Shown: piece by piece, positions 1-9,222 of the stretch | How the letters are laid out: the number at the start of each line of letters is the position of its first letter | Numbering within the stretch: the first letter of the stretch is position 1 | Assembly: GCF_050613145.1 (NCBI RefSeq) | Contig: NZ_CP192507.1 | Coordinates: forward strand, 744,001 to 808,000 | Length of the DNA stretch: 64,000 nucleotides | Direction of reading: 5' to 3' | Source: Lysinibacillus_B sp050613145 | GTDB taxonomy: Bacteria > Bacillota > Bacilli > Bacillales_A > Planococcaceae | Made by a program: the position numbers and the translations under genes | Notes under the pieces: generated by a model | What the model was told of the DNA's origin: nothing | Seen by the model: the letters and a program-made list of their open reading frames with translations, nothing else | Database searches by the model: none

Positions 1-290
1 AAGGGTTTGGCCTTGTCGCACTTGAAGCAATTGCATGCGGTACACCGGTCATTGCTTCAAAAGTTGGTGGATTAGTGTCATTACTTGGCGACGGGGCAGG
101 GCATCTTGTGGAACCACAAAATGCATCGGACTTAGCAGAAGAAATGATGAAAGCGTTACATACGCCGGCATCTGCTTACTATAACGAACAAGCTGTGGCT
201 ACGATTTTACATGAACACGATGAAAAAGAAATTACGAAACGTGTCATCGCACTCTATGAATCTGCTATTAAAGGTGGCATAGGGCGATGA
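1..290 (+). CDS. Glycosyltransferase family 4 protein, C-terminal part
   Basis: Only the last ~95 residues lie in the window; the gene enters from the left edge and the reading frame is open from base 3. The visible part begins GFGLVALEAIACGTPVIASK, the GT4/GT-B C-terminal nucleotide-sugar binding signature (E-x-x-A-x-G-x-P-V). It is followed by a helical tail usual for the end of a GT-B fold. It would be a cytoplasmic or membrane-associated sugar transferase; donor and acceptor cannot be read. The stop overlaps the next gene's start in an ATGA, so the two are probably translationally coupled. That suggests synthesis of a lipid-linked glycan or wall polymer followed by its flipping. The family is secure, the substrate unknown. 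Confidence 0.85.
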   Translation, partial: GFGLVALEAIACGTPVIASKVGGLVSLLGDGAGHLVEPQNASDLAEEMMKALHTPASAYYNEQAVATILHEHDEKEITKRVIALYESAIKGGIGR

Positions 291-1822
291 ATAAATTTTT
301 AAAAATTGTTGGAGCCGTCACGCTGATTAATATTGTCGCACGTGTTTTTGGTTTCTTCCGTGAAGCGGTTATCGGTTATCAATATGGTTCTTCTCGGATA
401 GCTGATAGTATTTTTACAGCCTATAACATTCCGAACTTTTTATATTTAGTGATCGGTGGCGCATTTACGACGGCGTTCATTTCGATTTACAATCGAAAAA
501 AGACCGATCAAGCGCTATTTATTAAACAGTCATTTACAATTGTCGCATTGACAGGGATTGTGATGACGATTGTTATACTGATTTTCACAACCCCTATTTT
601 AAATTTGATTTATCAAAAAACGGATTTGACAGTAGAAGAGTTTCAAAGGACAAAGCATTTATTTTACTGGATGATGCCGTCATCAATTTTATTAATGCTT
701 TCTTCTTGGTATAGTGGGCTACTTAATGTGAATTCGAAGTTTCACTTATCGAGTGTGGCAATTTTAATTTATAATGTATTTTTCCTCATTATTGGGGTGG
801 TATTTTCTAATATCATTGGACCAATTGCTTATGGAATTAGTGCTTTAGCGAGTGCGGTTATTATGATGTTCTTCTTAATCCGTGGTTATCGTCAATTAGA
901 TTCGTATAGTGTTGGACTATCGTTCGTACGCACACACTCGACTCGAGATCTATGGATTATGGTATTTCCGCTGGCTATTGGTGGTGGTACGGTGCAAATT
1001 TATGCGATGCTTCAGCGCTTCTTTGCAGCATTTTTAGGGTTGGGGGACAGTGCGGTTGCTGTAGTAAACTATGCTTCACGACTAACGCAATTTCCGCAGT
1101 CGATTTTAATTACAGCTGTGACAACGGTTATTTATCCAATTTTAAGTCGCAAGGAAGCAGAGGATGATCATCAATCGATTAAAGGGCTATATGGCAAAGG
1201 GTTGCACTACCTATTATTGTTAATGGGACCTGTGACGATCTATTCTTATTTTTATGCGGAAAGTTTAGTACAAGTTATTTTTGAATATCGCAAGTTCACA
1301 GCTGAAGACACAGCGATTACAGCGCCTGTAGTAGCTATTTTAGCGCTATCGATGTTCTTCTTAGCCGCGACTATGTATATTACGCGTTTTTACTATGCGA
1401 AGGGCGATTCGATGGCACCGGTTGTGTTAAGTATCGTGAATGTCTTTATCATCAATATTGGTGCGATGTATTTCTTCGCTGACAATGGTTTTGGCGCGGA
1501 TGCGATTGCATGGGGAACATTAATTAGCTCCGTTACGAATACATTGATGTTAATAGCATATGCATCATTTAAATATGATTTAAAGCTGGGGGATGGTTTA
1601 AATAAGGTTGAATTATTAAAGCCAATTGTTCCGTTGATTACATTAACATGTATTATGTATATTTCTAGCGAATATTTAGTATTTGATTATAAATGGGTGA
1701 CGTTTATCGTCGGTATCGTTATTTTTACATTTAGTACCATCATGCTATATATGCTATTCCGAATAAAGGAAATTAACCAAGTTTATATAAAATTGAAATC
1801 GAAATTCATCAAAACTAAATAA
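287..1822 (+). CDS. murJ: MurJ/MviN-family lipid-linked precursor flippase
   Basis: 511 residues, strongly hydrophobic, with about 14 predicted membrane segments. The N-terminus (INIVARVFGFFREAVIGYQYG) is characteristic of the MviN/MurJ branch of the MOP exporter superfamily, which moves lipid-linked glycan precursors such as lipid II across the membrane. Length matches the family. The ATG overlaps the preceding glycosyltransferase stop (ATGA). The upstream glycosyltransferase leaves open that the cargo is a secondary wall polysaccharide intermediate and not lipid II; B. subtilis uses the distantly related YtgP and Amj for lipid II. The symbol follows family naming, not proven function. A strong hairpin terminator follows closely. 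Confidence 0.8.
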   Translation: MNKFLKIVGAVTLINIVARVFGFFREAVIGYQYGSSRIADSIFTAYNIPNFLYLVIGGAFTTAFISIYNRKKTDQALFIKQSFTIVALTGIVMTIVILIFTTPILNLIYQKTDLTVEEFQRTKHLFYWMMPSSILLMLSSWYSGLLNVNSKFHLSSVAILIYNVFFLIIGVVFSNIIGPIAYGISALASAVIMMFFLIRGYRQLDSYSVGLSFVRTHSTRDLWIMVFPLAIGGGTVQIYAMLQRFFAAFLGLGDSAVAVVNYASRLTQFPQSILITAVTTVIYPILSRKEAEDDHQSIKGLYGKGLHYLLLLMGPVTIYSYFYAESLVQVIFEYRKFTAEDTAITAPVVAILALSMFFLAATMYITRFYYAKGDSMAPVVLSIVNVFIINIGAMYFFADNGFGADAIAWGTLISSVTNTLMLIAYASFKYDLKLGDGLNKVELLKPIVPLITLTCIMYISSEYLVFDYKWVTFIVGIVIFTFSTIMLYMLFRIKEINQVYIKLKSKFIKTK

Positions 1823-1830
1823 GGATAAAG

Positions 1831-1875
1831 AGATGCTCACAGAAGAACGGTCGTTTTTCATGAGCATCTTTTTTA
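1831..1875 (+). terminator. Rho-independent terminator after murJ-like gene
   Basis: Perfect 9-bp stem AGATGCTCA/TGAGCATCT (1831-1839 with 1861-1869) followed by a run of T. It closes the glycosyltransferase-flippase operon. Confidence 0.85.
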
Positions 1876-2058
1876 AATTAAAGTAATAAAGTGTATGTAC
1901 TTACAAGTAATATATAAAATATACAAAATACTATAATTAATGTTATTTTTATGGAAAAATCCTTTATTTTGAAAGATTGTTATTATATAATGTATGTAAA
2001 ATATTTGGTAGTTAATGAATGATTAAACATCTACTAACAGAGATAAAGGTGGAGAAGT

Positions 2059-2625
2059 ATGGCAAGAGGACGTCGAGTTAATTCAAGTGGAGAAAAAAGT
2101 AAGCAATTATTGTTGGAAAAGGCGATTGAGCTCTTTTCTACGCATGGGTATCATCAAACGAAAATTAGCGATATTGTAAAAGCTGCTAATTTAACTCAGC
2201 CCACATTTTATCTATATTTCCAAAGTAAAGAATCGTTATTTAAAGATTTAAATACGGAATTCCAAACACGCCTTTATGAAACTTTTGATTATGGTTTAAA
2301 ACATGCGGCATGTGTACGTACAGAGTTGTTTGAAAATTTAAAAAGGGTTTTCGCTTACTTTGTACAAAATCCACACTTAACAAAAATCGGATTTTATGCT
2401 TCAGAGGATGCAGAGGATGTAAAAAATAATCTCGTAAAACGAATAATCAAAATCGTTGAAGTGAAACAAGATCATCATGTAGATGCCCAAACTTTGGCTG
2501 AAAGTATAGTAGGTTCAATTGAACGTTTAACATTAACAAATTTATTAACATATGAAAAAGAACCAGAAAAATTAGCTGAAGATATTGTGAATATTTATTT
2601 TGTCAAGCAAGCTGAATTAGTATAA
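2059..2625 (+). CDS. TetR/AcrR-family transcriptional regulator
   Basis: 188 residues. Residues ~10-56 form the TetR DNA-binding domain (KSKQLLLEKAIELFSTHGYH, then TKISDIVKAANLTQPTFYLYF), ending in the typical recognition helix and the YF-x-SKE motif. The C-terminal ligand/dimer domain is not assignable to a specific subfamily. RBS GGTGGAG lies just before the ATG. A TATAAT at 1986-1991 could be its -10. An imperfect inverted repeat GTTAAT-N5-ATTAAAC (2011-2028) between that hexamer and the RBS would suit autoregulation; this is inference. It is a single-gene unit, and its target genes are not evident from the neighbours. Confidence 0.85.
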   Translation: MARGRRVNSSGEKSKQLLLEKAIELFSTHGYHQTKISDIVKAANLTQPTFYLYFQSKESLFKDLNTEFQTRLYETFDYGLKHAACVRTELFENLKRVFAYFVQNPHLTKIGFYASEDAEDVKNNLVKRIIKIVEVKQDHHVDAQTLAESIVGSIERLTLTNLLTYEKEPEKLAEDIVNIYFVKQAELV

Positions 2626-2700
2626 CAACTAGTAAGCGATATATTTTTCTGTCTTTCAAAATTCAATACATAATTATAATGTCGTAACTATATATTTACC

Positions 2701-2965
2701 CCACATTAACGGGCATTAAGACTCCCACCTCAAGGCTTAAGGAAAATCGAGAAGCATAGGTGGGAGATCAACTGCCCATAAAAGCCCGATTGGTTCAGGG
2801 CAACAGGACGTTGGTCACGCAGGCGTTGCGCTCGCGTTGTGGCGTTCTTAGCTTGCGTTCCTCTCTCAATCAGTGGGGGATGAGGGCCGACTAAAATCCG
2901 TCACGTCCGTGTGACGACGTCGGCATTAGCACGTCCTGTACGTCAAAACCCCCACTGATTGAAGT
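2701..2965. mobile_element. Structured non-coding element, probably IS200/IS605-related remnant or non-autonomous copy
   Basis: No open frame, but dense perfect base-pairing. GGGCA (2711-2715)/TGCCC (2773-2777) encloses a 9-bp stem CTCCCACCT (2722-2730)/AGGTGGGAG (2758-2766). Further on, a 13-bp perfect inverted repeat CAATCAGTGGGGG (2867-2879)/CCCCCACTGATTG (2949-2961) encloses CCGAC/GTCGG and GTCAC/GTGAC stems. GC content is visibly higher than the surroundings. From memory, such nested hairpins resemble the 3' non-coding part (guide-RNA scaffold plus right end) of tnpB-carrying IS605-type elements. No transposase or tnpB gene is present, so this would be a decayed or passenger copy. The attribution is inference; the structure is direct. 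Confidence 0.5.
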
Positions 2966-3005
2966 TTCACTTTATCAAATCACTGTATTTTTATTACCTG
3001 GGGAA

Positions 3006-3046
3006 TAAAAAGTGGTTCGTTCTCATTTAAGAACGAACCACTTTTC
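3006..3046 (-). terminator. Terminator of the S41 protease gene
   Basis: Perfect 15-bp stem AAAAGTGGTTCGTTC (3007-3021)/GAACGAACCACTTTT (3031-3045), with a T-tract in the minus-strand direction just after the protease stop codon. Confidence 0.85.
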
Positions 3047-3049
3047 TAT

Positions 3050-4408
3050 TTATTTTACAGAAATGTATAAATACGATCCTGTCTTCATTGTATTGTTGCC
3101 TTGCCCTTTAATCGTTGGATGAATAACTAGCATATACTGTTCACCCGTTGTTAATGGTTGAGTCGGTTTTACGATGAGTTTTGTGCCTTGTTTTTCCACT
3201 GTAGTAGCTACAGCTTCTCCTCCAAGTTTTACGAGTTCAATCGCTCCTTCTGGCACGGTACCGACAACCCCTTTAAAGTTAATCGTAAAGGTTTTCGTTG
3301 TAGGAACATGAAGTAATGAAGGTAATTCCTTATAATTGGCATACTGTGTAGCAATCGCATCCTCATGTGCTTGATAAATGGCGTCACCTGTTGTTGCTAT
3401 ATGCGGCGGTACCCCTATTTCATTAATCGTTGTCGTCGTAGGTCCTGCAAAACGCGCCATTGTTAGTTTTAAATAGCTGCCATCAGACAGTTCATAAAAT
3501 GTTTGCATAGTCCCTTTCCCGTACGATTTTTCGCCATATAAAAGCGCCGCTTGCTGATCAACTAAAGCAGCAGCAGCCATCTCAGAAGCACTGGCGCTGT
3601 AGCCATTAATGAGTACACGTGTATTCTCCGGAAATTGTACGGATTGCCTTTTCGCGTAAATCGTATATTTACCGGATGCATCTTCATACGTGTAAGCAAC
3701 TTTTGCATTTGGAAATAGACCAATGACTTCCTCCGCTGCTTCTACATAACCTCCACCATTATTTTGTAAATCGAAAATAAACGATGTGGCTCCTTTCTTC
3801 GTTAAGTCGCGAATCCCATTTTTAACGAGTGTCGCTGCATCTGTAGAGAAGGAAGCGAGTGAAATATAGCCAATCTTTCCATACAGAAGCTTCGTTGTGA
3901 CATTTGGTAAGGAAAAGGGCTTACGTACAATGGTTTTTGTCACGGATTGACCATTTACTTGTAAAAATGTTAGTGTAACAGTCGTATCTTCTTTTCCTAA
4001 AATAAGAGTAGAAGCATCAGAAGTGGACATGCCAACTGTTGACGTGCCATTGATGTGTGTAATAATATCACCGCTCACAATTCCTTCTGCAAAGGCGCTA
4101 CCATTTTCAATGACATCGGTAATTAAAATCCCTTTTTCATGCTGATCAATGACAATCCCAATGCCTACAGATGTCATATTAACAGCGTTCATAAATGCTT
4201 TAAATTGTTCAGCAGTATAGTATGTAGAGTAGGGGTCGAGCATGTCGATTACTTGCTCAACCGTTTTTGCTTCTTGTACATTTCCATTAATTTTTCCAAC
4301 ATAGTAATCTTCCACATAAGCTTTAATTTCACTTAGAGGTGCAGCACTTGTTGTAACGGGTAATAGAAAAAGAAACACTAGTGCAAGTAATAGTTGAACT
4401 TTTCTCAA
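3050..4408 (-). CDS. Secreted S41-family (CtpA-like) C-terminal processing peptidase
   Basis: 452 residues with a clear Sec signal peptide (hydrophobic ~5-20, cleavage near TSA-AP). A PDZ domain spans ~75-160 (GIGIVI, then GLxSGDxI-like VSGDIITHING). The S41 protease domain covers ~170-345, with the Ser cluster YSASASE at 270-276 and the general-base Lys in YGKG at 298, the Ser/Lys dyad spacing expected of CtpA/CtpB. A ~90-residue C-terminal extension (after ~365) looks like a beta-sandwich and is not part of the standard protease. Initiation is at TTG with RBS AAAGGTG upstream. It is monocistronic and probably acts outside the membrane on secreted or wall proteins; the substrate is unknown. 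Confidence 0.85.
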   Translation of the reverse strand: MRKVQLLLALVFLFLLPVTTSAAPLSEIKAYVEDYYVGKINGNVQEAKTVEQVIDMLDPYSTYYTAEQFKAFMNAVNMTSVGIGIVIDQHEKGILITDVIENGSAFAEGIVSGDIITHINGTSTVGMSTSDASTLILGKEDTTVTLTFLQVNGQSVTKTIVRKPFSLPNVTTKLLYGKIGYISLASFSTDAATLVKNGIRDLTKKGATSFIFDLQNNGGGYVEAAEEVIGLFPNAKVAYTYEDASGKYTIYAKRQSVQFPENTRVLINGYSASASEMAAAALVDQQAALLYGEKSYGKGTMQTFYELSDGSYLKLTMARFAGPTTTTINEIGVPPHIATTGDAIYQAHEDAIATQYANYKELPSLLHVPTTKTFTINFKGVVGTVPEGAIELVKLGGEAVATTVEKQGTKLIVKPTQPLTTGEQYMLVIHPTIKGQGNNTMKTGSYLYISVK

Positions 4409-4536
4409 AAAATATCACACCTTTTATTTTTAATAACTTCATTATATACCGATTATCCAAATGATGGTTAATAATAAATAGTTGATAAAACAAAATATTA
4501 TCTACTTAAAAACAAATTGACCAATATATGGTATTA

Positions 4537-4563
4537 TAAATATAATAGAAAAAAAACGGATAA
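4537..4563 (+). promoter_or_regulatory. Sigma-D promoter of the chemotaxis receptor gene
   Basis: TAAA (4537-4540), then exactly 15 nt, then ACGGATAA (4556-4563). This matches the sigma-D consensus TAAA-N15-GCCGATAA in 4/4 and 6/8 positions and lies 21 nt before the start codon of a chemotaxis gene, the expected regulon. Confidence 0.6.
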
Positions 4564-4584
4564 AGTAGAGAGAAGGTGTTGTTT

Positions 4585-6267
4585 ATGAAGATTCGGGGGA
4601 AATTGTATGGTGGTTTTTTCATGATGACAGCCATCATCATTATTATTTCTATTTATTCAATGGGACAGATTAATAACATTCGTTCACAGTATGATCGAGT
4701 GATTAATGACAATGTGCCACAGTTAGAAATGATAGGAGATATTAATTTTCGTATTGCTAGTCAAGGGGCATACATACGCGCTTATTTTCTAGGTACAGAA
4801 TCAGCGATGAGCAATTTAGAAAATACACAAAACTTATTGGCGAATGGTTTAGATGAGTTAGCTAAGTTAGCTAATACATCCGAAGCACAGCAAAAAGTAA
4901 GTGAGGCAAAGACGTTAAAAGCGCAGTTTGATGAGTTAGCAAATGAAGCCATTGTGTTATTTCAACAAGGACAAGAAGAGCAAGCGCAAGCGATGATTGT
5001 CGATGATATTCGTCTTGTAAATGAAGGGATAGTAGCTGTAATGGTTGAACTAGAAACGATTGTTACCGAATCCTTTACATCGCAGCAGGACGCGTCTAAG
5101 CAGTCAGCGTTAAATGCACTTTATATTTTAATTGGTATTTCCATCGCAGGAACTGTTATTGGGCTTGTTATTACAACTGTCATTGCTCGTTTGATTGCGA
5201 CACCGATTAGTAAAATAGCTGAAGCTGTCAAAGTCATTGCACAAGGGAATTTAACGGAAAAGGATCTTTTCGTATCAACGAAAGATGAGTTAGGGATGCT
5301 CGCTTCATCTTTTAATAAAATGAAAAACACACTCCGTACACTGATTCAAGATGTCGGATTAAATACAGAACAATTATTTGCTGATGCAGGAAAGTTAACG
5401 GCAAGTACCTCACACATTAATGGTGTATCTATAGAGGTCGCTAAAAATATACATGCATCGAACGACAATGCCAAAATATCCGCAAAAGCAGCTGGGGAAA
5501 GTGCGCTTGCTATGGATGAAACGGCAGCTGGTGTTCAGCGGATCGCAGAAGCGACACAACAAATTCACGGGGCGGCGACCGATACGCTCGAATTAGCGGA
5601 TACAGGTAGTAAATCCATTGATGTAGCGAAAAAGCAGATGGGTATTATTTATGATTCCACAAAAATCACAACAGAGCTTATTAAGAAACTAACGGAACAA
5701 TCAGAAGAAATTCAAAACATATCGCGTGTCATTACACAGATTACAGATCAAACGAATTTACTAGCACTGAATGCAGCGATTGAAGCAGCGCGTGCAGGAG
5801 AACAAGGCAAAGGTTTTGCAGTGGTAGCTGATGAAGTACGAAAACTTGCTGAAGAATCCAATCGAAGTGCTGCGCAAATTGTTGCGTTAACCCATGAAAT
5901 TCAGCAAGATACACGTAATGTAGAACGTTCGGTATCAGAAGGAATGCGTACAGTAGAAGACGGGGTATCCATTATTCATGACGCAGGAGATTCTTTCACA
6001 GCGATTGTGCAAGCAGTAGAGAAAATGTCCGAACAAATGGAAGATGTATCCGCAGTCACTGAACAGCTTTCTGCTACAGCAGAAGAAGTAGCGGCATCGA
6101 TTCAAGAAATTGCAGGACAGGCGGATCATTCGTCAAAAATTACACAACATGTAACAGCCAATGTAGAGCAACAAGTTACTTGTATTGGTGAGATTAATGA
6201 TGTATCCAATGATTTATCAAAACGTGCGGAACATTTACAAAGCCTAGTGCAACGATTTAGTGTATAA
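4585..6267 (+). CDS. Methyl-accepting chemotaxis protein
   Basis: 560 residues from the ATG preceded by RBS GAAGGTG; an in-frame upstream TTG is less likely. TM1 is ~8-26. A four-helix-bundle type periplasm-facing sensor (~30-175) follows, rich in Gln/Glu/Ala. TM2 is ~180-203, then HAMP (~204-258) and a long signalling coiled coil containing the universally conserved hairpin tip (NLLALNAAIEAARAGEQGKG, then FAVVADEVRKLAEES). It would pass ligand signals to CheA/CheW and control flagellar rotation. It stands alone between two terminators, far from other che genes, as is common for MCPs. Ligand unknown. Confidence 0.93.
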   Translation: MKIRGKLYGGFFMMTAIIIIISIYSMGQINNIRSQYDRVINDNVPQLEMIGDINFRIASQGAYIRAYFLGTESAMSNLENTQNLLANGLDELAKLANTSEAQQKVSEAKTLKAQFDELANEAIVLFQQGQEEQAQAMIVDDIRLVNEGIVAVMVELETIVTESFTSQQDASKQSALNALYILIGISIAGTVIGLVITTVIARLIATPISKIAEAVKVIAQGNLTEKDLFVSTKDELGMLASSFNKMKNTLRTLIQDVGLNTEQLFADAGKLTASTSHINGVSIEVAKNIHASNDNAKISAKAAGESALAMDETAAGVQRIAEATQQIHGAATDTLELADTGSKSIDVAKKQMGIIYDSTKITTELIKKLTEQSEEIQNISRVITQITDQTNLLALNAAIEAARAGEQGKGFAVVADEVRKLAEESNRSAAQIVALTHEIQQDTRNVERSVSEGMRTVEDGVSIIHDAGDSFTAIVQAVEKMSEQMEDVSAVTEQLSATAEEVAASIQEIAGQADHSSKITQHVTANVEQQVTCIGEINDVSNDLSKRAEHLQSLVQRFSV

Positions 6268-6276
6268 AGTAGACAA

Positions 6277-6309
6277 AACCCGGTGGATTCCGCTTCCACC
6301 GGGTTATTT
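6277..6309. terminator. Bidirectional terminator between MCP and brnQ
   Basis: Perfect 11-bp stem AACCCGGTGGA/TCCACCGGGTT (6277-6287 with 6295-6305) with T-rich flanks, placed between convergent genes. Confidence 0.85.
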
Positions 6310-6310
6310 T

Positions 6311-7633
6311 TTATTTCTTTTTTGTTACTTGGCTAATGATGATACCAATTACAGTGGCAATAATCGATGGAATAAGCCAACCGATTGTTTGCCCATGTAA
6401 TGGTAACATGCTTAGCACATTTTCCAGTGGCTCTAGTGTAATGCCAGCTGTTTTTAATCCGTCGTTGAACCCAACAATAGTTGCAACAATTAACGGTAAA
6501 ATATAAATGATTCGTGCATGACCGAAGCTACCTGCAAATAATGCAACAATCATTAACACAATCGCAATTGGGTAAATCATCATTAATACAGGGATAGAAA
6601 TGCTGATTAATTTCGCTAGCCCCACATTTGAAATTGCAAAGCTAAACACAGTAAAGATGATTAAATAAGCTTGGTACGATAGTTTTGGTAAAATACGTGC
6701 AAAGAATGATGCGTTCGCTGAAAGTAAGCCAACGGACGTCGTTAAACAAGCTAAAATAATAACTGCTGATAAAACGATGCTACCGAACTCGCCATACAAT
6801 ACTTTTGCTGACGCGGCGATGATTTGACCGCCATCCTTTGAGTAGCCAATTGCATCTGTACTTGTAGCCCCAATATAAGCTAATGAAACGTAAACAAATG
6901 ATAAGCCTAATGCAGCAACAATCCCTGAAAAAATGGACACTTTTACTTGTTTTTTCACTTCAAATACACCGCGTGCTTGAAGGGCTTGTACAATGACAAT
7001 CCCAAATACGAGTGCGCCAAGTACGTCCATTGTTAAGTAGCCTTGAATAAAGCTTTCAGAAAAGGCATTTGTTACATAATTGCCTTGTGCTTCACCAAAT
7101 TCGCCCATTGGTGTGATGAAGGCTTTCGCAGCTAATACGACAATTACGATAAATAAAACAGGTGTTAACACTTTACCGATACGATCTACTAATTTTGTAG
7201 GATTAAATGCTAAGTAAAGCGTCAACCCGAAGAAAATCAATGTCGTAATAAACAATGGTATCCAGCTTTCTATTTGCCCATCTGTTAGGAACGGTGTTAC
7301 CCCGATATTGTAAGATACAGCACCCGTACGCGGAATGGCAAAGAACGGTCCAATGGATAAGTAAACGATGGATGTAAAGATAATCCCGAATACTGGGTGT
7401 ACACGATTCGATAAAATTTGTAAATCTCCACCGTTTTTTGCGACAGCAATAATGGCGATAAGTGGTAAGCCGACGCCTGTAATCAGGAAGCTAATAATAG
7501 AAATTGCGAAATGCTCCCCAGCTTGTTGTCCTAATAATGGTGGAAAAATGATATTACCGGCACCTAAAAATAGTGCAAATAGCATAAATCCGACAGCTAG
7601 ATTTTCTTTGATAAATCCTTTGTTGCTAGACAT
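6311..7633 (-). CDS. brnQ: Branched-chain amino acid:cation symporter BrnQ
   Basis: 440 residues from an ATG with RBS AAAGGAG; a longer in-frame start 22 codons upstream lacks an RBS. About 12 membrane segments and the LIVCS-family opening (FMLFALFLGAGNIIFPPLLG) identify it as a BrnQ transporter importing Leu, Ile and Val with Na+ or H+. Length matches the family. It is transcribed alone on the minus strand. No T-box or CodY site was recognised in the upstream bases. Paralogues with slightly different specificity (BraB-type) cannot be separated by sequence reading. Confidence 0.92.
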   Translation of the reverse strand: MSSNKGFIKENLAVGFMLFALFLGAGNIIFPPLLGQQAGEHFAISIISFLITGVGLPLIAIIAVAKNGGDLQILSNRVHPVFGIIFTSIVYLSIGPFFAIPRTGAVSYNIGVTPFLTDGQIESWIPLFITTLIFFGLTLYLAFNPTKLVDRIGKVLTPVLFIVIVVLAAKAFITPMGEFGEAQGNYVTNAFSESFIQGYLTMDVLGALVFGIVIVQALQARGVFEVKKQVKVSIFSGIVAALGLSFVYVSLAYIGATSTDAIGYSKDGGQIIAASAKVLYGEFGSIVLSAVIILACLTTSVGLLSANASFFARILPKLSYQAYLIIFTVFSFAISNVGLAKLISISIPVLMMIYPIAIVLMIVALFAGSFGHARIIYILPLIVATIVGFNDGLKTAGITLEPLENVLSMLPLHGQTIGWLIPSIIATVIGIIISQVTKKK

Positions 7634-7890
7634 ATTGTCAAAAACTCCTTTAATTATGGAAAAGCCGAAACTTTCAAAAAATTTATTTGTCACATACAAG
7701 AATGGATTCTATCATAAAAAAATGATGCTGCCTACTCCTTTGATGAAATTTCTTTGTTAATTTTGAGAAAATTGCTGGTTTAGAAGGATTTAATATGATA
7801 ATCTGCTATATTTCTAGTAATTTAGTCTATTGTTTTAGCTAGATTACTTTATGTAAAATGGTAGAAAAGAGTTGGAAGGTGGGGTTTTTT

Positions 7891-8850
7891 ATGAGAAAAT
7901 GGCAGTTTATTTTAGCTTCTGCAGCAATGGCGACAATAGTAGTGACACCGATTGGTGAAGCAGCGACACATTATAAGGTAGAAAAAGGCGATACACTGTC
8001 CAAAATTGCTACAAAACACAATACAACAGTTGCATTATTAAAAGAATTGAATAGTTTGCAAAGTGACCGTATTTATGTAGACCAAAAACTCATTGTCTCC
8101 ACAAAGCACGGTAGTAACTCAAATGGATCATCATCCACTGGTACAAATGCTGGGGTGACTAATAAGCCAAGCCACGATACGTCTAAAGTTAGTACATATA
8201 CTGTTGTAAAAGGTGATAATTTAACGAAAATTGCCGCCAAAAATAAGACGACAGTAGCGAACCTAAAAGAATGGAATGGTTTAACGTCAGATAAGATTTC
8301 TATTAATCAAAAATTAATTATTCGAAAAGAAGGACAGAGCGTAAATGATTCAGAGGCTTCTGTAGTCCCTGACAATGGACTGCAGCAACCTAGTATAACA
8401 AGCGTAGACGAAGAAATTGCAGAGAAATTGGCTTCTGAGATAAAAATCACGAAAAATCCGAATACAGGAAACGTTGAGAAATATAACAAGACTGTTGAGT
8501 TAGCCTATTCATTGCTTGGAACACCGTATGTTTATGGCGGGAATTCTGTAAATGGCTTCGATTGTAGTGGATTTATCAATTATATTTATACGAATGCAGA
8601 GATAGATATTACACGTAAAAGTAGCTTACATTACTTTATGAATGACACGACAGTAGTAGCTACTCCTATACCAGGAGATATCGTATTTTTCAAAAACACA
8701 TATATTGCAACTATCTCTCATATGGGCATATATATAGGAGATAATCAATTTATCCATGCAGGCACAGCGGGTGTCGAAGTTTCTAATTTATCATATGACT
8801 ATTGGGACGAGCGTTACGTAGCATTTAAGCGATTTAATGTAGTGGAATAG
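7891..8850 (+). CDS. Secreted LysM-NlpC/P60 D,L-endopeptidase (LytE/LytF-like)
   Basis: 319 residues from the ATG preceded by GGAAGGTGGGG. Signal peptide ~1-24 (cleavage near GEA-A). LysM 1 at ~27-70 (HYKVEKGDTLSKIA) and LysM 2 at ~103-146 (TYTVVKGDNLTKIA) are joined by a Ser/Gly/Asn-rich linker. A C-terminal NlpC/P60 domain (~203-315) has the catalytic Cys in FDCSG and His in SHMG. By family it cleaves gamma-D-Glu-meso-DAP bonds in peptidoglycan stem peptides, anchored to the wall by LysM. Architecture matches B. subtilis LytE/CwlS/LytF with fewer LysM units. It is monogenic with its own terminator. Confidence 0.9.
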   Translation: MRKWQFILASAAMATIVVTPIGEAATHYKVEKGDTLSKIATKHNTTVALLKELNSLQSDRIYVDQKLIVSTKHGSNSNGSSSTGTNAGVTNKPSHDTSKVSTYTVVKGDNLTKIAAKNKTTVANLKEWNGLTSDKISINQKLIIRKEGQSVNDSEASVVPDNGLQQPSITSVDEEIAEKLASEIKITKNPNTGNVEKYNKTVELAYSLLGTPYVYGGNSVNGFDCSGFINYIYTNAEIDITRKSSLHYFMNDTTVVATPIPGDIVFFKNTYIATISHMGIYIGDNQFIHAGTAGVEVSNLSYDYWDERYVAFKRFNVVE

Positions 8851-8902
8851 TTGACAAGAGGGCGTCTGGGTGACATTTTGAGATGATCACCGATATAAGC
8901 AG

Positions 8903-8948
8903 AAAGAGATGTTTGAAAAAGCGGTCGCTTTTTCGACATCTCTTTTTA
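8903..8948 (+). terminator. Terminator after LysM-NlpC/P60 gene
   Basis: Long stem AAAGAGATGT/ACATCTCTTT (8903-8912 with 8936-8945) extended by GAAAAAGCG/CGCTTTTTC, ending in T. The rest of 8851-9222 holds no open frame; apart from the WalR-type box described separately it is AT-rich DNA in which I see nothing else. Confidence 0.85.
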
Positions 8949-9118
8949 GTTTAGATATAGAAGTTTTGTGTTACAAATATTACAGAAATTATAAATATAA
9001 AGATAATAATGTAAGTTGATATGTAATGAAATAAGTAGAAATATAAAGAAAACATTGATATAAAAGGTGTTAATAGGTAGTGTAACAATTTACCTAAAAA
9101 GGTTTTACGTAACTGACT

Positions 9119-9135
9119 TGTTACATAACTGTAAT
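9119..9135 (+). promoter_or_regulatory. WalR (YycF) binding box
   Basis: TGTTAC-ATAAC-TGTAAT is an exact match to the WalR consensus TGTWAH-N5-TGTWAH, about 90 nt before an NlpC/P60 hydrolase gene. That gene type is a classical WalRK target in Bacillus (lytE, cwlO, yocH). A GATAAT/TATAAC pair downstream (9156-9169) could supply the -10. Confidence 0.65.
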
Positions 9136-9222
9136 GTTATAAAAGGCTTACTCATGATAATCTTATAACAGTTAAATTATTTAGATAATTAGTTGAATCA
9201 AAACTAGTATTGGAGGATTACA

